Assembly: GCA_042408595.1 (NCBI GenBank)
Contig: JBHOQX010000062.1
Location: forward strand, 1 to 29,115
Reading direction: 5' to 3'
DNA from: JBHOQX01 sp042408595
GTDB taxonomy: Bacteria > Chloroflexota > Chloroflexia > Chloroflexales > Roseiflexaceae
DNA length: 29,115 nucleotides
Positions within the stretch are counted from its first letter, which is position 1. Each line of letters starts with the position of its first letter. This document shows, one piece after another, positions 1 through 7,858 of this stretch. The position numbers and the translations under genes were made by a program. The notes beneath the pieces are model-generated. The model saw only the letters and a program-made list of their open reading frames with translations, did not search any database and was not told the DNA's origin.

Positions 1-1
1 G

Positions 2-1000
2 GCGCTCGCCGGAGCGGCGGCCGCGCTGCTGCTCTTCGCCGCGCTGATCGCCGCCCGCGCCGGCGTCGCGGTCGGCCCGGCGCCCGACCGCCTGGTGGTC
101 GCCGACCGCTGGGGCGGCCAGCTGCTCGAACTCGACCCGCACACCGGCGAGGTGCGCCGCCAGGCGGCGGTCGGCGAGGCGCCCGCGTTGGTGCGCTACA
201 GCCCGCGCGTCGGCCGGCTGTTCGTCCGGCTGTCGCGGGGCGTGGTCGCCGTCGATCCGCGCACGCTGGCCGTCGTCGCCCGCTGGAACGCGCCCTACCC
301 CCTGCGCGAGCAGGCCGGCCTGGCCGTGGATGAGGCCGCCGGGCGGGTGTATGTCGCCGCCGCCGGCGGGGTGTTCGCGCTCGACGCCGGCACCCTCGGC
401 CAGATCCCCGGCGTGCGCCTCGGCAGCGCGCCGGGCCCGCTCATCCTCGGCCCCGACCGGCGCACGCTGTACACCGTCGATCAGGTCGATTTCACCCTCT
501 GGGCCATCGACCTGGCGAGCGGCAGGGGCGACGCGCGGCTCCTCGACCGCGCCGATGTCGGGCAGCGCCTGCTGCTGGCGCCCGGCGCCGACGGCTCGCG
601 TCTCTATCTGCTCCGCACCGGCGCGGCCCCGCTGCTGCGCGTCGTTGCGCTGCCCGGCATGCAGGTGACCGCTGCGCGCGACCTGAGCAGCGGCCCACTG
701 CCGCAGGGCCTGGCCGTCCTCCCCGATGGCCGCGTGGCCGTCTCCCGCGGCGACGGGCGGGCCGGCGGCATCGAGCTGTACGATCCCCTCACCCTCGCCA
801 CGGTCGCGCAGCTCGACCCGGCGGCCGACCAGCACGCGCTCGCCGCCGAGCGGGACGGAACGCTCGTCGCACTGAACTGGCTGCACGGCACCGTCACCTG
901 CTACGACCTCGCCGCCGGGACGCGCCGCTGGCAGACCACCCTGGCCCCGGCACAGCCGGTGGATGCGGCGTTCGTCCCAGGCGGTTGGCGGCTGCCGTGA
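2..1000 (+). CDS. Membrane-anchored beta-propeller (YVTN/PQQ-like) protein, 5' end missing
   Basis: The frame is open from the left edge to a TGA at 998-1000, so the true start lies outside the window. The first visible residues are a hydrophobic Ala/Leu stretch (about residues 1-22), probably the end of a transmembrane anchor. About 300 residues of short beta-strand repeats follow. Each blade ends in a phrase such as ELDPHTGEV, VDPRTL, IDLASG or YDPLTL, as in YncE/PQQ-type propellers. A GTG at 95 could start a shorter protein, but it falls inside the repeat domain just after the hydrophobic segment, so it is unlikely. I infer an extracytoplasmic scaffold or sensor role and cannot name a ligand. 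No enzyme signature is visible. Confidence 0.65.
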   Translation, partial: ALAGAAAALLLFAALIAARAGVAVGPAPDRLVVADRWGGQLLELDPHTGEVRRQAAVGEAPALVRYSPRVGRLFVRLSRGVVAVDPRTLAVVARWNAPYPLREQAGLAVDEAAGRVYVAAAGGVFALDAGTLGQIPGVRLGSAPGPLILGPDRRTLYTVDQVDFTLWAIDLASGRGDARLLDRADVGQRLLLAPGADGSRLYLLRTGAAPLLRVVALPGMQVTAARDLSSGPLPQGLAVLPDGRVAVSRGDGRAGGIELYDPLTLATVAQLDPAADQHALAAERDGTLVALNWLHGTVTCYDLAAGTRRWQTTLAPAQPVDAAFVPGGWRLP

Positions 1001-1011
1001 GTGCGGAGTGC

Positions 1012-1046
1012 TTTGCACATTCAGCTTTGCACTTTGAACTTTACAC
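1012..1046 (+). repeat. Tandem heptamer repeat (five 7-bp units)
   Basis: Just after the stop of the propeller gene are five consecutive 7-bp units with consensus TTTGCAC. Units starting at 1012 and 1026 are identical and the others differ at one to four positions. The glcF promoter -35 lies in the fourth unit. Similar heptamer arrays occur in four other gaps of the window. Confidence 0.6.
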
Positions 1047-1063
1047 AAGGGTTGTGGTATAGT
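1034..1063 (+). promoter_or_regulatory. Promoter of glcF-like gene
   Basis: TTGAAC at 1034-1039, an 18-bp spacer and TATAGT at 1058-1063, with TGG just before the -10 (extended -10). The leader is about 65 nt to the ATG at 1134. Confidence 0.55.
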
Positions 1064-1133
1064 TACCCCATCGATGAGCGCGAACCTTCAGCCCTAGCCC
1101 CTGCGCCGCCGGCGCACTAGCCGAGGTTCCCCC

Positions 1134-2471
1134 ATGATTCAGGAAGCTGAGACCGCCGCGCATGTCCCGTTCGCCGGAAAGGACATGCCGAGCGAGGCCG
1201 TGATCAACACCTGCGTCCACTGCGGGCTGTGCCTCTCATCCTGCCCGACCTATCGCGAAACCGGGCTGGAGATGTTCTCGCCGCGCGGGCGAATCTACCT
1301 GATGAAGGGCGTCGCCGAGGGCCGCATCGGCATGGAGAGCACCGTTTTCCAGGAGCAGATGAGCGCCTGCCTCAACTGCCGGGCGTGCGAAGCGGTCTGC
1401 CCCAGCGGCGTGCTCTATGGCCAGATTCTCGAGGCGTCGCGGGCACAGATCGAGCAAGCGAAGGAAGACGGACGCCTGCCGCCGCATCCTCTGCCCGTAC
1501 GCCTGCTGCGCGGCGGCGTGTTCGGGGTGTTATTCAAGCGCCTGCGCGTGTTCCGCGCCTTCTCGCGCCTGATGTGGCTCTACCAGCGTTCCGGCGCGCA
1601 GTCGATCGCGCGGCGGCTCGGGATCCTCAAGGCGCTCGGCCTGGCGGAAACCGAGGCGCTCCTGCCGCCGATCAGCGACCGCTTCGTCGTGCCGGAGGGC
1701 CAGGTCTTCCCGGCGGAGGGCCCGGAGCGGGCGGTCGTCGGGCTGCTGACCGGCTGCATTATGTCAACTGCTTTCGCCGAGGTCCATGCTGCCACGATCC
1801 GTGTGTTGCAAAAGAACGGCTGCACCGTCGTGCTACCGCCGGAGCAGGGGTGCTGCGGCGCGCTCCACGTCCACGGCGGCGATATGGATGGCGGGCGCGA
1901 GCTGGCGCGGCGGAACATCGCCGCGTTCGAGGGGCTGGGGCTGGATGCGATCATCGTCAACGCCGCCGGGTGCGGCTCGACGCTCAAGGAGTATGGTCAC
2001 CTGCTGCACGACGACCCGGCGTGGGCCGGGCGGGCCGCGGCCTTCTCGGCGAAGATGCGCGACATCACCGAGTTCCTCGCGGCGCTGGGCCTGAACACCG
2101 CCGCGTTGCGCCCGCTGCCGGTCGCGGTGACCTACCAGGAGCCGTGCCACCTGGCGCACGCCCAGCGGATCGCGGCGCAGCCGCGGGCGCTGCTGCGGGC
2201 CGTCCCCGGGCTGAAGCTGGTCGAGATGCACGAATCGGCGCTGTGCTGCGGCTCGGCCGGCATCTACAACGTCACCGAGCCGGAGATGGCCGGGCGCCTA
2301 GGCACGCGCAAGCTCGACAATGCCGAGGCGACCGGAGCGGACGTGATCGTGACGGCCAACCCCGGCTGCCATCTGCAACTCGCCGGCGGGCTGCGCCGCC
2401 GCGGCAGCCGCATGCGCGTGCGCCACATCGTCGAGGTGCTGGATGCCTCGTACCGCGGCGCGAGCCTGTAA
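1134..2471 (+). CDS. glcF: GlcF-like iron-sulfur protein (glycolate oxidase / FAD-oxidoreductase partner subunit)
   Basis: The 445-aa protein has two N-terminal 4Fe-4S motifs: Cys27-30-33-37 followed by Pro38, and Cys79-82-85-89 followed by Pro90. Two C-terminal CCG (DUF224) domains follow, with CCG at residues 240-242 and 371-373. This is the architecture of the electron-transfer subunit of glycolate oxidase and of related lactate or D-2-hydroxyacid dehydrogenases. It would pass electrons from an FAD subunit toward quinone at the membrane. The ATG has a GAGG 7 nt upstream. No GlcD or GlcE flavoprotein gene is adjacent, and an independent promoter precedes it, so its partner must be encoded elsewhere. 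The exact substrate cannot be read from this subunit. Confidence 0.85.
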   Translation: MIQEAETAAHVPFAGKDMPSEAVINTCVHCGLCLSSCPTYRETGLEMFSPRGRIYLMKGVAEGRIGMESTVFQEQMSACLNCRACEAVCPSGVLYGQILEASRAQIEQAKEDGRLPPHPLPVRLLRGGVFGVLFKRLRVFRAFSRLMWLYQRSGAQSIARRLGILKALGLAETEALLPPISDRFVVPEGQVFPAEGPERAVVGLLTGCIMSTAFAEVHAATIRVLQKNGCTVVLPPEQGCCGALHVHGGDMDGGRELARRNIAAFEGLGLDAIIVNAAGCGSTLKEYGHLLHDDPAWAGRAAAFSAKMRDITEFLAALGLNTAALRPLPVAVTYQEPCHLAHAQRIAAQPRALLRAVPGLKLVEMHESALCCGSAGIYNVTEPEMAGRLGTRKLDNAEATGADVIVTANPGCHLQLAGGLRRRGSRMRVRHIVEVLDASYRGASL

Positions 2472-2576
2472 GAGCGTTGCGCTTCGCGGGCGGGGAATGG
2501 CGGCACGGGCCACGGCGCTGAGCCCCGACCCCGACGCTGCGAGCGCACGAGCTCTCGCCCCGGCGCTGAGCACGCC

Positions 2577-3365
2577 CTACCGCCCACGCCAGGTCGGCTG
2601 GCGCTTCTCCAGGAAGGCGCACATCCCTTCCTGAGCGTCCTGGAACGAGGCGTTGAACGACATCACCTCTCGGGCGTAATCGTACGCCTGGCGCTGGCCG
2701 ACCTCCAGCTGCCGGTAGAAGACCTGCTTGCCCAGGCCGACCACCAGCGGGCTGGCGGCGGCGACCCGCTCGGCCAGGGCGCGCGTGGCCGCCGCCAGCT
2801 CATCGGCGGGGACCACCCGGTTGACCAACCCGGCCGCCAGCGCCTCCCCGGCGGAGATGAAATCGCCGGTCAGCAGCATCTCCATGGCCCGCTTGTGCCC
2901 CACCGCCCGACTCAGCGCGACCATCGGCGTCGAGCAGAACAGCCCGATCTTCACCCCGGGCGTCGCGAAGCGCGCCTCCTCCGACGCGACCGCCAGGTCG
3001 CAGGTGGCGACAAGCTGGCACCCGGCAGCGGTGGCGACGCCATGCACCTGTGCGATCACCGGCTGCGGGATGGATTGCAGGCTCTCCATCAGCCGGGTGC
3101 AGATGTCGAAGAGCTCGCGGTAGAAGGCCGGCTCGCGCCCGATCATCTCGCCCAGGTCGTGCCCGGCGCAGAAGGCCGGCCCGTTGCCGCGCAGGATGAC
3201 CACCTGCGCCGTGGGGTCGCCGCCGATCGCTGCCAGGCAATCGAGCAGCTCCAGCATGTGCTCCCGCGAGAGGGCGTTGCGCCGCTCCGGGCGGTTCATC
3301 GTGATCCAGGCGATCGGCCCGTCCTGCTCGAACAGAATGTTGCGGTAGGTATGCACCTCGACCAT
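2577..3365 (-). CDS. Enoyl-CoA hydratase/isomerase (crotonase) family protein, ECHDC3-like
   Basis: A 262-aa crotonase-fold protein. The oxyanion-hole segments are visible at CAGHDL (66-71) and at HGVATAAGCQ (108-117). The position of the first catalytic glutamate of enoyl-CoA hydratase is Gln117, and the second (after FATP) is Gly137, so classic hydratase activity is doubtful. The sequence most resembles the ECHDC3-like branch, whose reaction is poorly defined. The start at 3365 is preceded by GGAGG with an 8-nt gap. The frame extends upstream to 3422, but that extension lacks similarity to the family. It has its own extended -10 promoter and lies downstream of, but probably separate from, the sulfate operon. 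It is convergent with glcF. Confidence 0.8.
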   Translation of the reverse strand: MVEVHTYRNILFEQDGPIAWITMNRPERRNALSREHMLELLDCLAAIGGDPTAQVVILRGNGPAFCAGHDLGEMIGREPAFYRELFDICTRLMESLQSIPQPVIAQVHGVATAAGCQLVATCDLAVASEEARFATPGVKIGLFCSTPMVALSRAVGHKRAMEMLLTGDFISAGEALAAGLVNRVVPADELAAATRALAERVAAASPLVVGLGKQVFYRQLEVGQRQAYDYAREVMSFNASFQDAQEGMCAFLEKRQPTWRGR

Positions 3366-3417
3366 CGGCTGTGCCTCCGTCTCGCGCGCCGGCGCCCCGG
3401 CGACCGGTCTCGCCGGA

Positions 3418-3426
3418 ATCATAGCA
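3418..3426 (-). promoter_or_regulatory. Extended -10 promoter of crotonase gene
   Basis: On the minus strand TGC precedes TATGAT (3423 down to 3418). No convincing -35 is seen 17 bp upstream. The leader would be about 45 nt. Confidence 0.4.
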
Positions 3427-3458
3427 CACTCCGCCGCCGCGTGCCGGGCGCGGCAGCG

Positions 3459-5177
3459 TCACGCCGGGGCCGCCTGCTCGACTGCCTCTGCGCCGCCGAC
3501 CAGCGCTGTGGCCGCCCAGTCGCCGAAGGCTTCGCCGGGGGCGCGCTCGCGCCGCCACTGGTCCAGCGCCGTCGCCAGCACATCCACCAGCGCGGCGGCG
3601 CGCACATCGGCCCGGTAGAGCCGCGCCAGCCGCACCCCCTCGAAGCTGCCGCCGACATACACGTTGTACAGGCCCAGGCTGCGCCCGATGATGCCGATCT
3701 CGGCGGTCGGCGGGCGCGAGCAGGAGTTCGGGCAGCCGCTCATCCGGATCCACACCCGCTCATCGCCGTAGCCGCGCCGCTCCAGCTCGCCGATCACATC
3801 GGGCAGGTAGCGCTCGGCCTCGGCCACCGCCAGGCCGCAGGTGGGCAGCGCCGGGCAGGCCATCGCGTAGCGCCGCAGCGCGCTCAGGCCGTCCATCGCC
3901 AGCCCGTACTCGCGCAGCAGCGCCTCGACGCGCGGCCGCTGCGCCACGCTGATGTTCGCCAGCACGATGTTCTGCTGCGCCGTCAGCCGGATCTCCGGCC
4001 GCACCTCGGCGACGATCGCCCGCAGCCCGGCCTTGCTCCGCCGCGCCGCGTCGTCCCGAATGCGCCCGTTCTCGATCCAGACGCCGACCAGCCAGCGCCC
4101 GTCGGCCTGTTGCTGCCAGCCCAGGTGATCGTCGACGCCGTACGGGCCGACCTGCGCCGGCGGGTCGAGCCGCCAGCCGAGCCGCGCGGCCAGCTCATCC
4201 TGGAACCAGGCGACGCCGCGCTCCTCCAGCACGTATTTCAGGCGGGCGTGCTTGCGGTTGGTGCGGTCGCCGTAGTCGCGGTAGATCGCGGTCGCCGCCT
4301 CGATCACCGGCAGGGCCTGGTCGGGCGGCAGAAAGCCGATCCGGTCGCCGAGGCGCGGGAAGGTCTCGGCCTTGCCGTGGGTGCTCCCCAGGCCGCCGCC
4401 GGCCACCAGGTTGAAGCCGCGCAGCCCGCCGCCGTCGCCGGCCACCGCCTCGAGCGCCAGGTCGTGGGTGAACAGATCGATGCAGTTGTCGTGCGGCAGC
4501 CCGATCCCCATCTTGTGCTTGCGCGGCAGGTAGGTCGGCCCGTAGAACGACTCCTGGCGGTTGGGCTGCACCGCGACGCGTGTGCCGTCCACCAGGATTT
4601 TCTCGCCATCGAGCCATAGCTCGTAGTAGCTGGTGGATTCGGGCAGGAAGCGGTCGCTGATCTGCCGGGCCAGCGCCTGGTAGTCGAAAGCATGCCCCGG
4701 CAGCAGGTCGGCCACCGGACAGGTCAGGGTGTTGCGGGCGACATCGCCGCAGGCCCCGTAGGTCGTGACCCAGCGCTCGTTCAGCGCCCGGATCAGCGGC
4801 TTGAGGTGCGCCTTGCCCACGCCGTGGAACTGGATGCCCTGGCGCGTGGTGATGCGGAGCGTGCCGTTGCCGTAGGCCGTCGCCAGCTCGTCGGCCAGCA
4901 GGTATTGCTCGGCGGTCATGCGCCCGCCGGGGCATTTGGTGCGCACCATGAACTGCCAGGCGCGATCGCGGCCCTGCTGTTTGCGCGCGCGCCGTTGGTC
5001 GCGGTCATCCTGCTGGTAGCTGCCGTGGAACTTGAGCAACTGGTAGGCGTCCTCGGAGATGTGGTCGCTGCTCAGATCGGCGATCTCGTCGAACAGGATG
5101 CCGCCCAGCCCTTCGTTGACGAGCTTGATCGTCTCGACTTTGGATGGGGCGTGGCCCTCGTGATCGTGGTCGGACAT
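3459..5177 (-). CDS. cysI: Assimilatory sulfite reductase, siroheme/4Fe-4S hemoprotein
   Basis: A 572-aa protein that reduces sulfite to sulfide with six electrons. The N-terminal half carries the FHGSYQQDDRD motif and the TTRQGIQFHG segment of the family. The cluster/siroheme ligands are Cys441-x5-Cys447 (CPALPTC) and Cys482-x3-Cys486 (CPNSC). The phrase ALPTCGLAVAEAERYLP favours sulfite over nitrite reductase. The chosen start has GGAGG 5 nt upstream; a frame-extended start at 5201 has none. It is the last gene of cysH-sat-cysC-cysI, 50 bp after cysC. No CysJ flavoprotein is in the window, so the electron donor could be ferredoxin or an unlinked reductase. Confidence 0.92.
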   Translation of the reverse strand: MSDHDHEGHAPSKVETIKLVNEGLGGILFDEIADLSSDHISEDAYQLLKFHGSYQQDDRDQRRARKQQGRDRAWQFMVRTKCPGGRMTAEQYLLADELATAYGNGTLRITTRQGIQFHGVGKAHLKPLIRALNERWVTTYGACGDVARNTLTCPVADLLPGHAFDYQALARQISDRFLPESTSYYELWLDGEKILVDGTRVAVQPNRQESFYGPTYLPRKHKMGIGLPHDNCIDLFTHDLALEAVAGDGGGLRGFNLVAGGGLGSTHGKAETFPRLGDRIGFLPPDQALPVIEAATAIYRDYGDRTNRKHARLKYVLEERGVAWFQDELAARLGWRLDPPAQVGPYGVDDHLGWQQQADGRWLVGVWIENGRIRDDAARRSKAGLRAIVAEVRPEIRLTAQQNIVLANISVAQRPRVEALLREYGLAMDGLSALRRYAMACPALPTCGLAVAEAERYLPDVIGELERRGYGDERVWIRMSGCPNSCSRPPTAEIGIIGRSLGLYNVYVGGSFEGVRLARLYRADVRAAALVDVLATALDQWRRERAPGEAFGDWAATALVGGAEAVEQAAPA

Positions 5178-5227
5178 GGCTTCCTCCGATGGTGCTCCCA
5201 TATCGGGCGCCGACGGGGCGCTACCGT

Positions 5228-5755
5228 CTACAGGTAGCGAAGCTCCTCCAGCTTCGCCAGGATCGCGGCCACGCTCGCGGCAGGGGTCTCCACATGCGTC
5301 CGCACGGTCACCTCCGGGTCGAGCGGCGGCTCATACGGGTCGCTCACGCCGGTGAACTGCTTGATCTCGCCGTTCAGCGCCTTGCGGTACAGCCCTTTCA
5401 CATCGCGGGCGATCGCCACCTCCAGCGGCACATCGACAAATACCTCGACGAAGCGGCCGATCCGCTCGCGCACCTCCTCGCGCACCGCGCGGTACGGAGA
5501 GATCGCCGCGGCGATCGCGATCACGTCGTTGCGCGTCAGCACCTCGCACACCCAGCCGATCCGGCGGATGTTGGTGTCGCGGTCCGCCTTGGAGAAGCCC
5601 AGCCCGCTGCTCAGGTGGGTGCGGATCACATCGCCGTCCAGCACCTCAACCTTGCGGCCCCGCGCGCGCAGGTCGCGCTCCAGCAGCGCCGCCAGGGTCG
5701 ATTTCCCCGCGCCGGACAGGCCGGTGAACCAGATAGTGAAGCCGTTGGTAGACAT
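5228..5755 (-). CDS. cysC: Adenylylsulfate (APS) kinase
   Basis: A 175-aa single-domain kinase that phosphorylates APS to PAPS. The Walker A motif GLSGAGKS is at residues 12-19. Further family segments are LDGDVIRTHL, GFSKADRDTNIRRIG and AISPYRAVREEVR. Its length is normal for a stand-alone CysC. The frame continues upstream without a stop, but the family N-terminus fixes the start at the ATG at 5755, 35 bp after sat. The gene sits in an operon whose CysH is of the APS-reductase type, so PAPS may serve sulfotransferases or a promiscuous CysH. Confidence 0.93.
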   Translation of the reverse strand: MSTNGFTIWFTGLSGAGKSTLAALLERDLRARGRKVEVLDGDVIRTHLSSGLGFSKADRDTNIRRIGWVCEVLTRNDVIAIAAAISPYRAVREEVRERIGRFVEVFVDVPLEVAIARDVKGLYRKALNGEIKQFTGVSDPYEPPLDPEVTVRTHVETPAASVAAILAKLEELRYL

Positions 5756-5790
5756 CGGTGTTCCTCGTTCAGGGCACCATGCGGCGCGGG

Positions 5791-6951
5791 TCAGGCCGCG
5801 CGCAGCGCCTCGATCAGCACGCTGGCCACCTCCGGACGGGTGAACTCGGGCGGCGGCGGGGTGCCGGCGCGCAGCAACTCGCGCACCCGTGTGCCGCTTA
5901 GCGCCAGGCGGTGCTCCGCGCCGTGCGGGCAGGTGCGCGGCGAGGCGACCGCGGCGCAGGTGCGGCAATAGAAGGTGTGCTCGAATTTCAGCGGCGTGAT
6001 CGCCAGGTCGCCGGGCGCCAGCGTGTCGAAGATGCGTTGGGCGTCGTACGTGCCGTAGTAGGTGCCGACGCCGGCGTGATCGCGCCCGACGATGAAGTGG
6101 GTGCAGCCGTAGTTCTGGCGGGAGATCGCGTGCAGCAGCGCCTCGCGCGGGCCGGCGTAGCGCATCGCCGCCGGGTAGGCCGCCAGCAGCACCCGCTCCT
6201 CCGGGTAGTAGTGGCGCAGCAGCACCTGATAGGAGCGCACCCGCGCCGCCGCCGGCACATCGTCGTCCTTGGTCGCGCCGACCAGCGGGTGCAGGAACAG
6301 GCCGTCCACCACTTCCAGCGCCGCTTTCTGGATGTACTCGTGCGCGCGATGCACCGGGTTGCGCGTCTGGAAGCCGACGATCGTGCGCCAGCCGCGCCGG
6401 GCGAAGGCCTGCCGGCTGGCGGCGGGCGTGTAGGCCAGCGCCGGGAAGGGCGCGGGCAGCGGCTCGATCAGCCAGGCCTCGCCGCCCAGCAGCACCGGCC
6501 CCTGGCGATACAGCCGCGCCACGCCGGGGTGGGCCGGGTCGGTCGTGCGGTACACCTCGGCCGCCTCGCGCTCGCGGTCGTAGTAGTAGCGCTCGCTCAG
6601 CTTCAGCAGGCCGACGAGCGCCCCAGACGGCGCCCGCAGCGCGACGAACTGGCCCTCGCGCAGCCCGTCGGCCTCGCGCTCGCCGACCGGCAGGGTGATC
6701 GGGATAGGCCAAAGGGTGCCGTCGCGCAGACGCATCTCGCCGACGACCCGCTCGTAGTCGGCTCGGCCCAGGAAGCCCCGCAACGGGCTGTAGGCTCCGG
6801 TGGCGATCAGTTCCAGGTCGGCCAGGCCGACCTCGCTCAGGGTGACGGCGGGGGCCGACTCGGCCACGGCACGGACCTCGGCCCGCACCGCGGCGTCGAG
6901 CACCTGATCGACCAGCGCGCCGCCGTGGGGTGGGATGGGGTGGGATGTCAT
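5791..6951 (-). CDS. sat: Sulfate adenylyltransferase (ATP sulfurylase), homo-oligomeric Sat type
   Basis: A 386-aa enzyme that makes APS from ATP and sulfate in the cytoplasm. The nucleotide-binding motif QTRNPVHRAHE is at 195-205 and GRDHAG at 289-294. The C-terminal Cys329/Cys332 plus Cys341 pattern is the zinc-binding motif of bacterial Sat. SGTRVRELL is at 352-360. The start is preceded by AGGAG with a 5-nt gap, 43 bp after cysH. It is the Sat family, not the CysDN heterodimer. Confidence 0.95.
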   Translation of the reverse strand: MTSHPIPPHGGALVDQVLDAAVRAEVRAVAESAPAVTLSEVGLADLELIATGAYSPLRGFLGRADYERVVGEMRLRDGTLWPIPITLPVGEREADGLREGQFVALRAPSGALVGLLKLSERYYYDREREAAEVYRTTDPAHPGVARLYRQGPVLLGGEAWLIEPLPAPFPALAYTPAASRQAFARRGWRTIVGFQTRNPVHRAHEYIQKAALEVVDGLFLHPLVGATKDDDVPAAARVRSYQVLLRHYYPEERVLLAAYPAAMRYAGPREALLHAISRQNYGCTHFIVGRDHAGVGTYYGTYDAQRIFDTLAPGDLAITPLKFEHTFYCRTCAAVASPRTCPHGAEHRLALSGTRVRELLRAGTPPPPEFTRPEVASVLIEALRAA

Positions 6952-6994
6952 ACTGCTCCTGTCGATCTCAAAAGCGAGAAGGTACCATTGCGCG

Positions 6995-7717
6995 TCAGCG
7001 GTGGATGCCGCACTCGGTCTTGGCGAAGCCGGCCCAGCGCCCGGCGCGCCCCTCGCCCGCGGCCGCCGGGCGGGTGCACGGCGCGCAGCCGATGCTCGGG
7101 TAGCCCTGGTCCAGCAGCGGGTTGTAGGGCACGTCGTGCCGGTGGATGTAGCGCCAGACATCGCGCTCGCTCCAGGCCGCCAGCGGGCTGATCTTCAGCA
7201 GCTCGTAGCGCGGATGCCAACGGAACAGCGGCGTCTCGCCCCGCGTGGCCGCCTGGTCGCGGCGGATGCCGGAGGCCCAGGCGCGGTAGGGCCGAAGCGC
7301 CTCGGCCAGCGGCGCGACCTTGCGGATGGCGCAGCAGCGGTCGGGGTCGCGCTCGTAGAGGCGCGGCCCTTCGCGCCGGTCCTGCTCCTCCAGCGAGAGC
7401 GCCGGCCGGCGCCGCTGGATCACCACCCCGTAGCGCCGGGCCGCGGCCTCCGCCAGCGCGTAGGTCTCGGGGAACAGCAGGTCGGTGTCGAGAAACAGCA
7501 CCGGCGTGGCATGCCCCAGGCGCGCCAGCATGTCCAGCAGCACCATGCCCGACGGCCCGCTGAAACTGCACGTCAGCACCAGCTCCTGGCCGAAGCGGCG
7601 CGCGGCCCAATCGAGCACCTCCTCCGCCGGGCGGTCCTGAAAGCGGCGATTGAGCGCCTCCACCTGCGCCGCCAGCCCGGGCGGCGCCTCGTCGATCACG
7701 GCGGGAGCGGCTGTCAT
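6995..7717 (-). CDS. cysH: Phosphoadenylyl/adenylyl-sulfate reductase CysH, 4Fe-4S (APS reductase) type
   Basis: A 240-aa PAPS-reductase family enzyme that reduces activated sulfate to sulfite with thioredoxin. The PP-loop-like SFSGPSG is at 51-57. Cys128-Cys129 and Cys211-x2-Cys214 are the 4Fe-4S ligand pattern of assimilatory APS reductases. The catalytic Cys236 lies in the C-terminal ECGIH. Enzymes with this pattern use APS, and some Gram-positive members also accept PAPS. The start at 7717 has GGGAG 8 nt upstream; in-frame codons further upstream fall into the leader hairpin region. It is the first gene of the sulfate operon. Confidence 0.93.
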   Translation of the reverse strand: MTAAPAVIDEAPPGLAAQVEALNRRFQDRPAEEVLDWAARRFGQELVLTCSFSGPSGMVLLDMLARLGHATPVLFLDTDLLFPETYALAEAAARRYGVVIQRRRPALSLEEQDRREGPRLYERDPDRCCAIRKVAPLAEALRPYRAWASGIRRDQAATRGETPLFRWHPRYELLKISPLAAWSERDVWRYIHRHDVPYNPLLDQGYPSIGCAPCTRPAAAGEGRAGRWAGFAKTECGIHR

Positions 7718-7739
7718 CGGATCGTCTCCCATGCAAAAC

Positions 7740-7769
7740 GGACACAGCGACGCGCGTCGTCGTGTGTCC
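7740..7769 (-). promoter_or_regulatory. Leader hairpin upstream of cysH (attenuator-like)
   Basis: A 12-bp stem pairs 7740-7746 plus 7748-7752 with 7758-7769, with one bulged base at 7747 and a 5-nt loop. In the cysH direction it is followed by GTTTTGC and then the ribosome binding site. It lies between the predicted promoter and the gene. It could be a weak terminator/attenuator or a protein site. Confidence 0.4.
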
Positions 7770-7809
7770 GTGCGGCAGTGCACCTGCAACCTGGTGAGGT
7801 ACCGCGGCG

Positions 7810-7838
7810 ATCCTAATATACTTGATCCGTTTTGTCAA
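7810..7838 (-). promoter_or_regulatory. Promoter of sulfate assimilation operon
   Basis: On the minus strand TTGACA (7838-7833), a 17-bp spacer and TAGGAT (7815-7810). It overlaps the divergent siroheme promoter. The leader would be about 85-90 nt and includes the hairpin at 7740-7769. Confidence 0.5.
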
Positions 7839-7850
7839 ATACGGTATACT
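7822..7850 (+). promoter_or_regulatory. Promoter of siroheme operon
   Basis: TTGATC at 7822-7827, a 17-bp spacer and TATACT at 7845-7850. Transcription should start around 7856-7859, at or within 3 nt of the ATG at 7859, so the mRNA is probably leaderless. TTGA (7822-7825) and TCAA (7835-7838) form an inverted pair over the two -35 elements, a possible shared operator. Confidence 0.6.
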
Positions 7851-7858
7851 GCGCGCCC

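Noticed and set aside
1012..1046. Heptamer arrays as CRISPR or phase-variation tracts
   Set aside because: The units are only 7 bp, have no spacers and lie outside coding frames, so neither reading fits.
2513..2571. Direct repeat CGGCGCTGAGC at 2513 and 2561
   Set aside because: An 11-bp GC-rich match in such composition is plausible by chance and no further structure supports it.
2895..4619. A 574-aa open frame on the plus strand opposite the sulfite reductase
   Set aside because: His/Arg/Ala-rich shadow with no domain; the minus strand encodes a clear CysI.
7822..7838. TTGA-N9-TCAA as an FNR or CRP site
   Set aside because: The spacing does not match the FNR/CRP consensus; it is kept only as an unassigned operator candidate.
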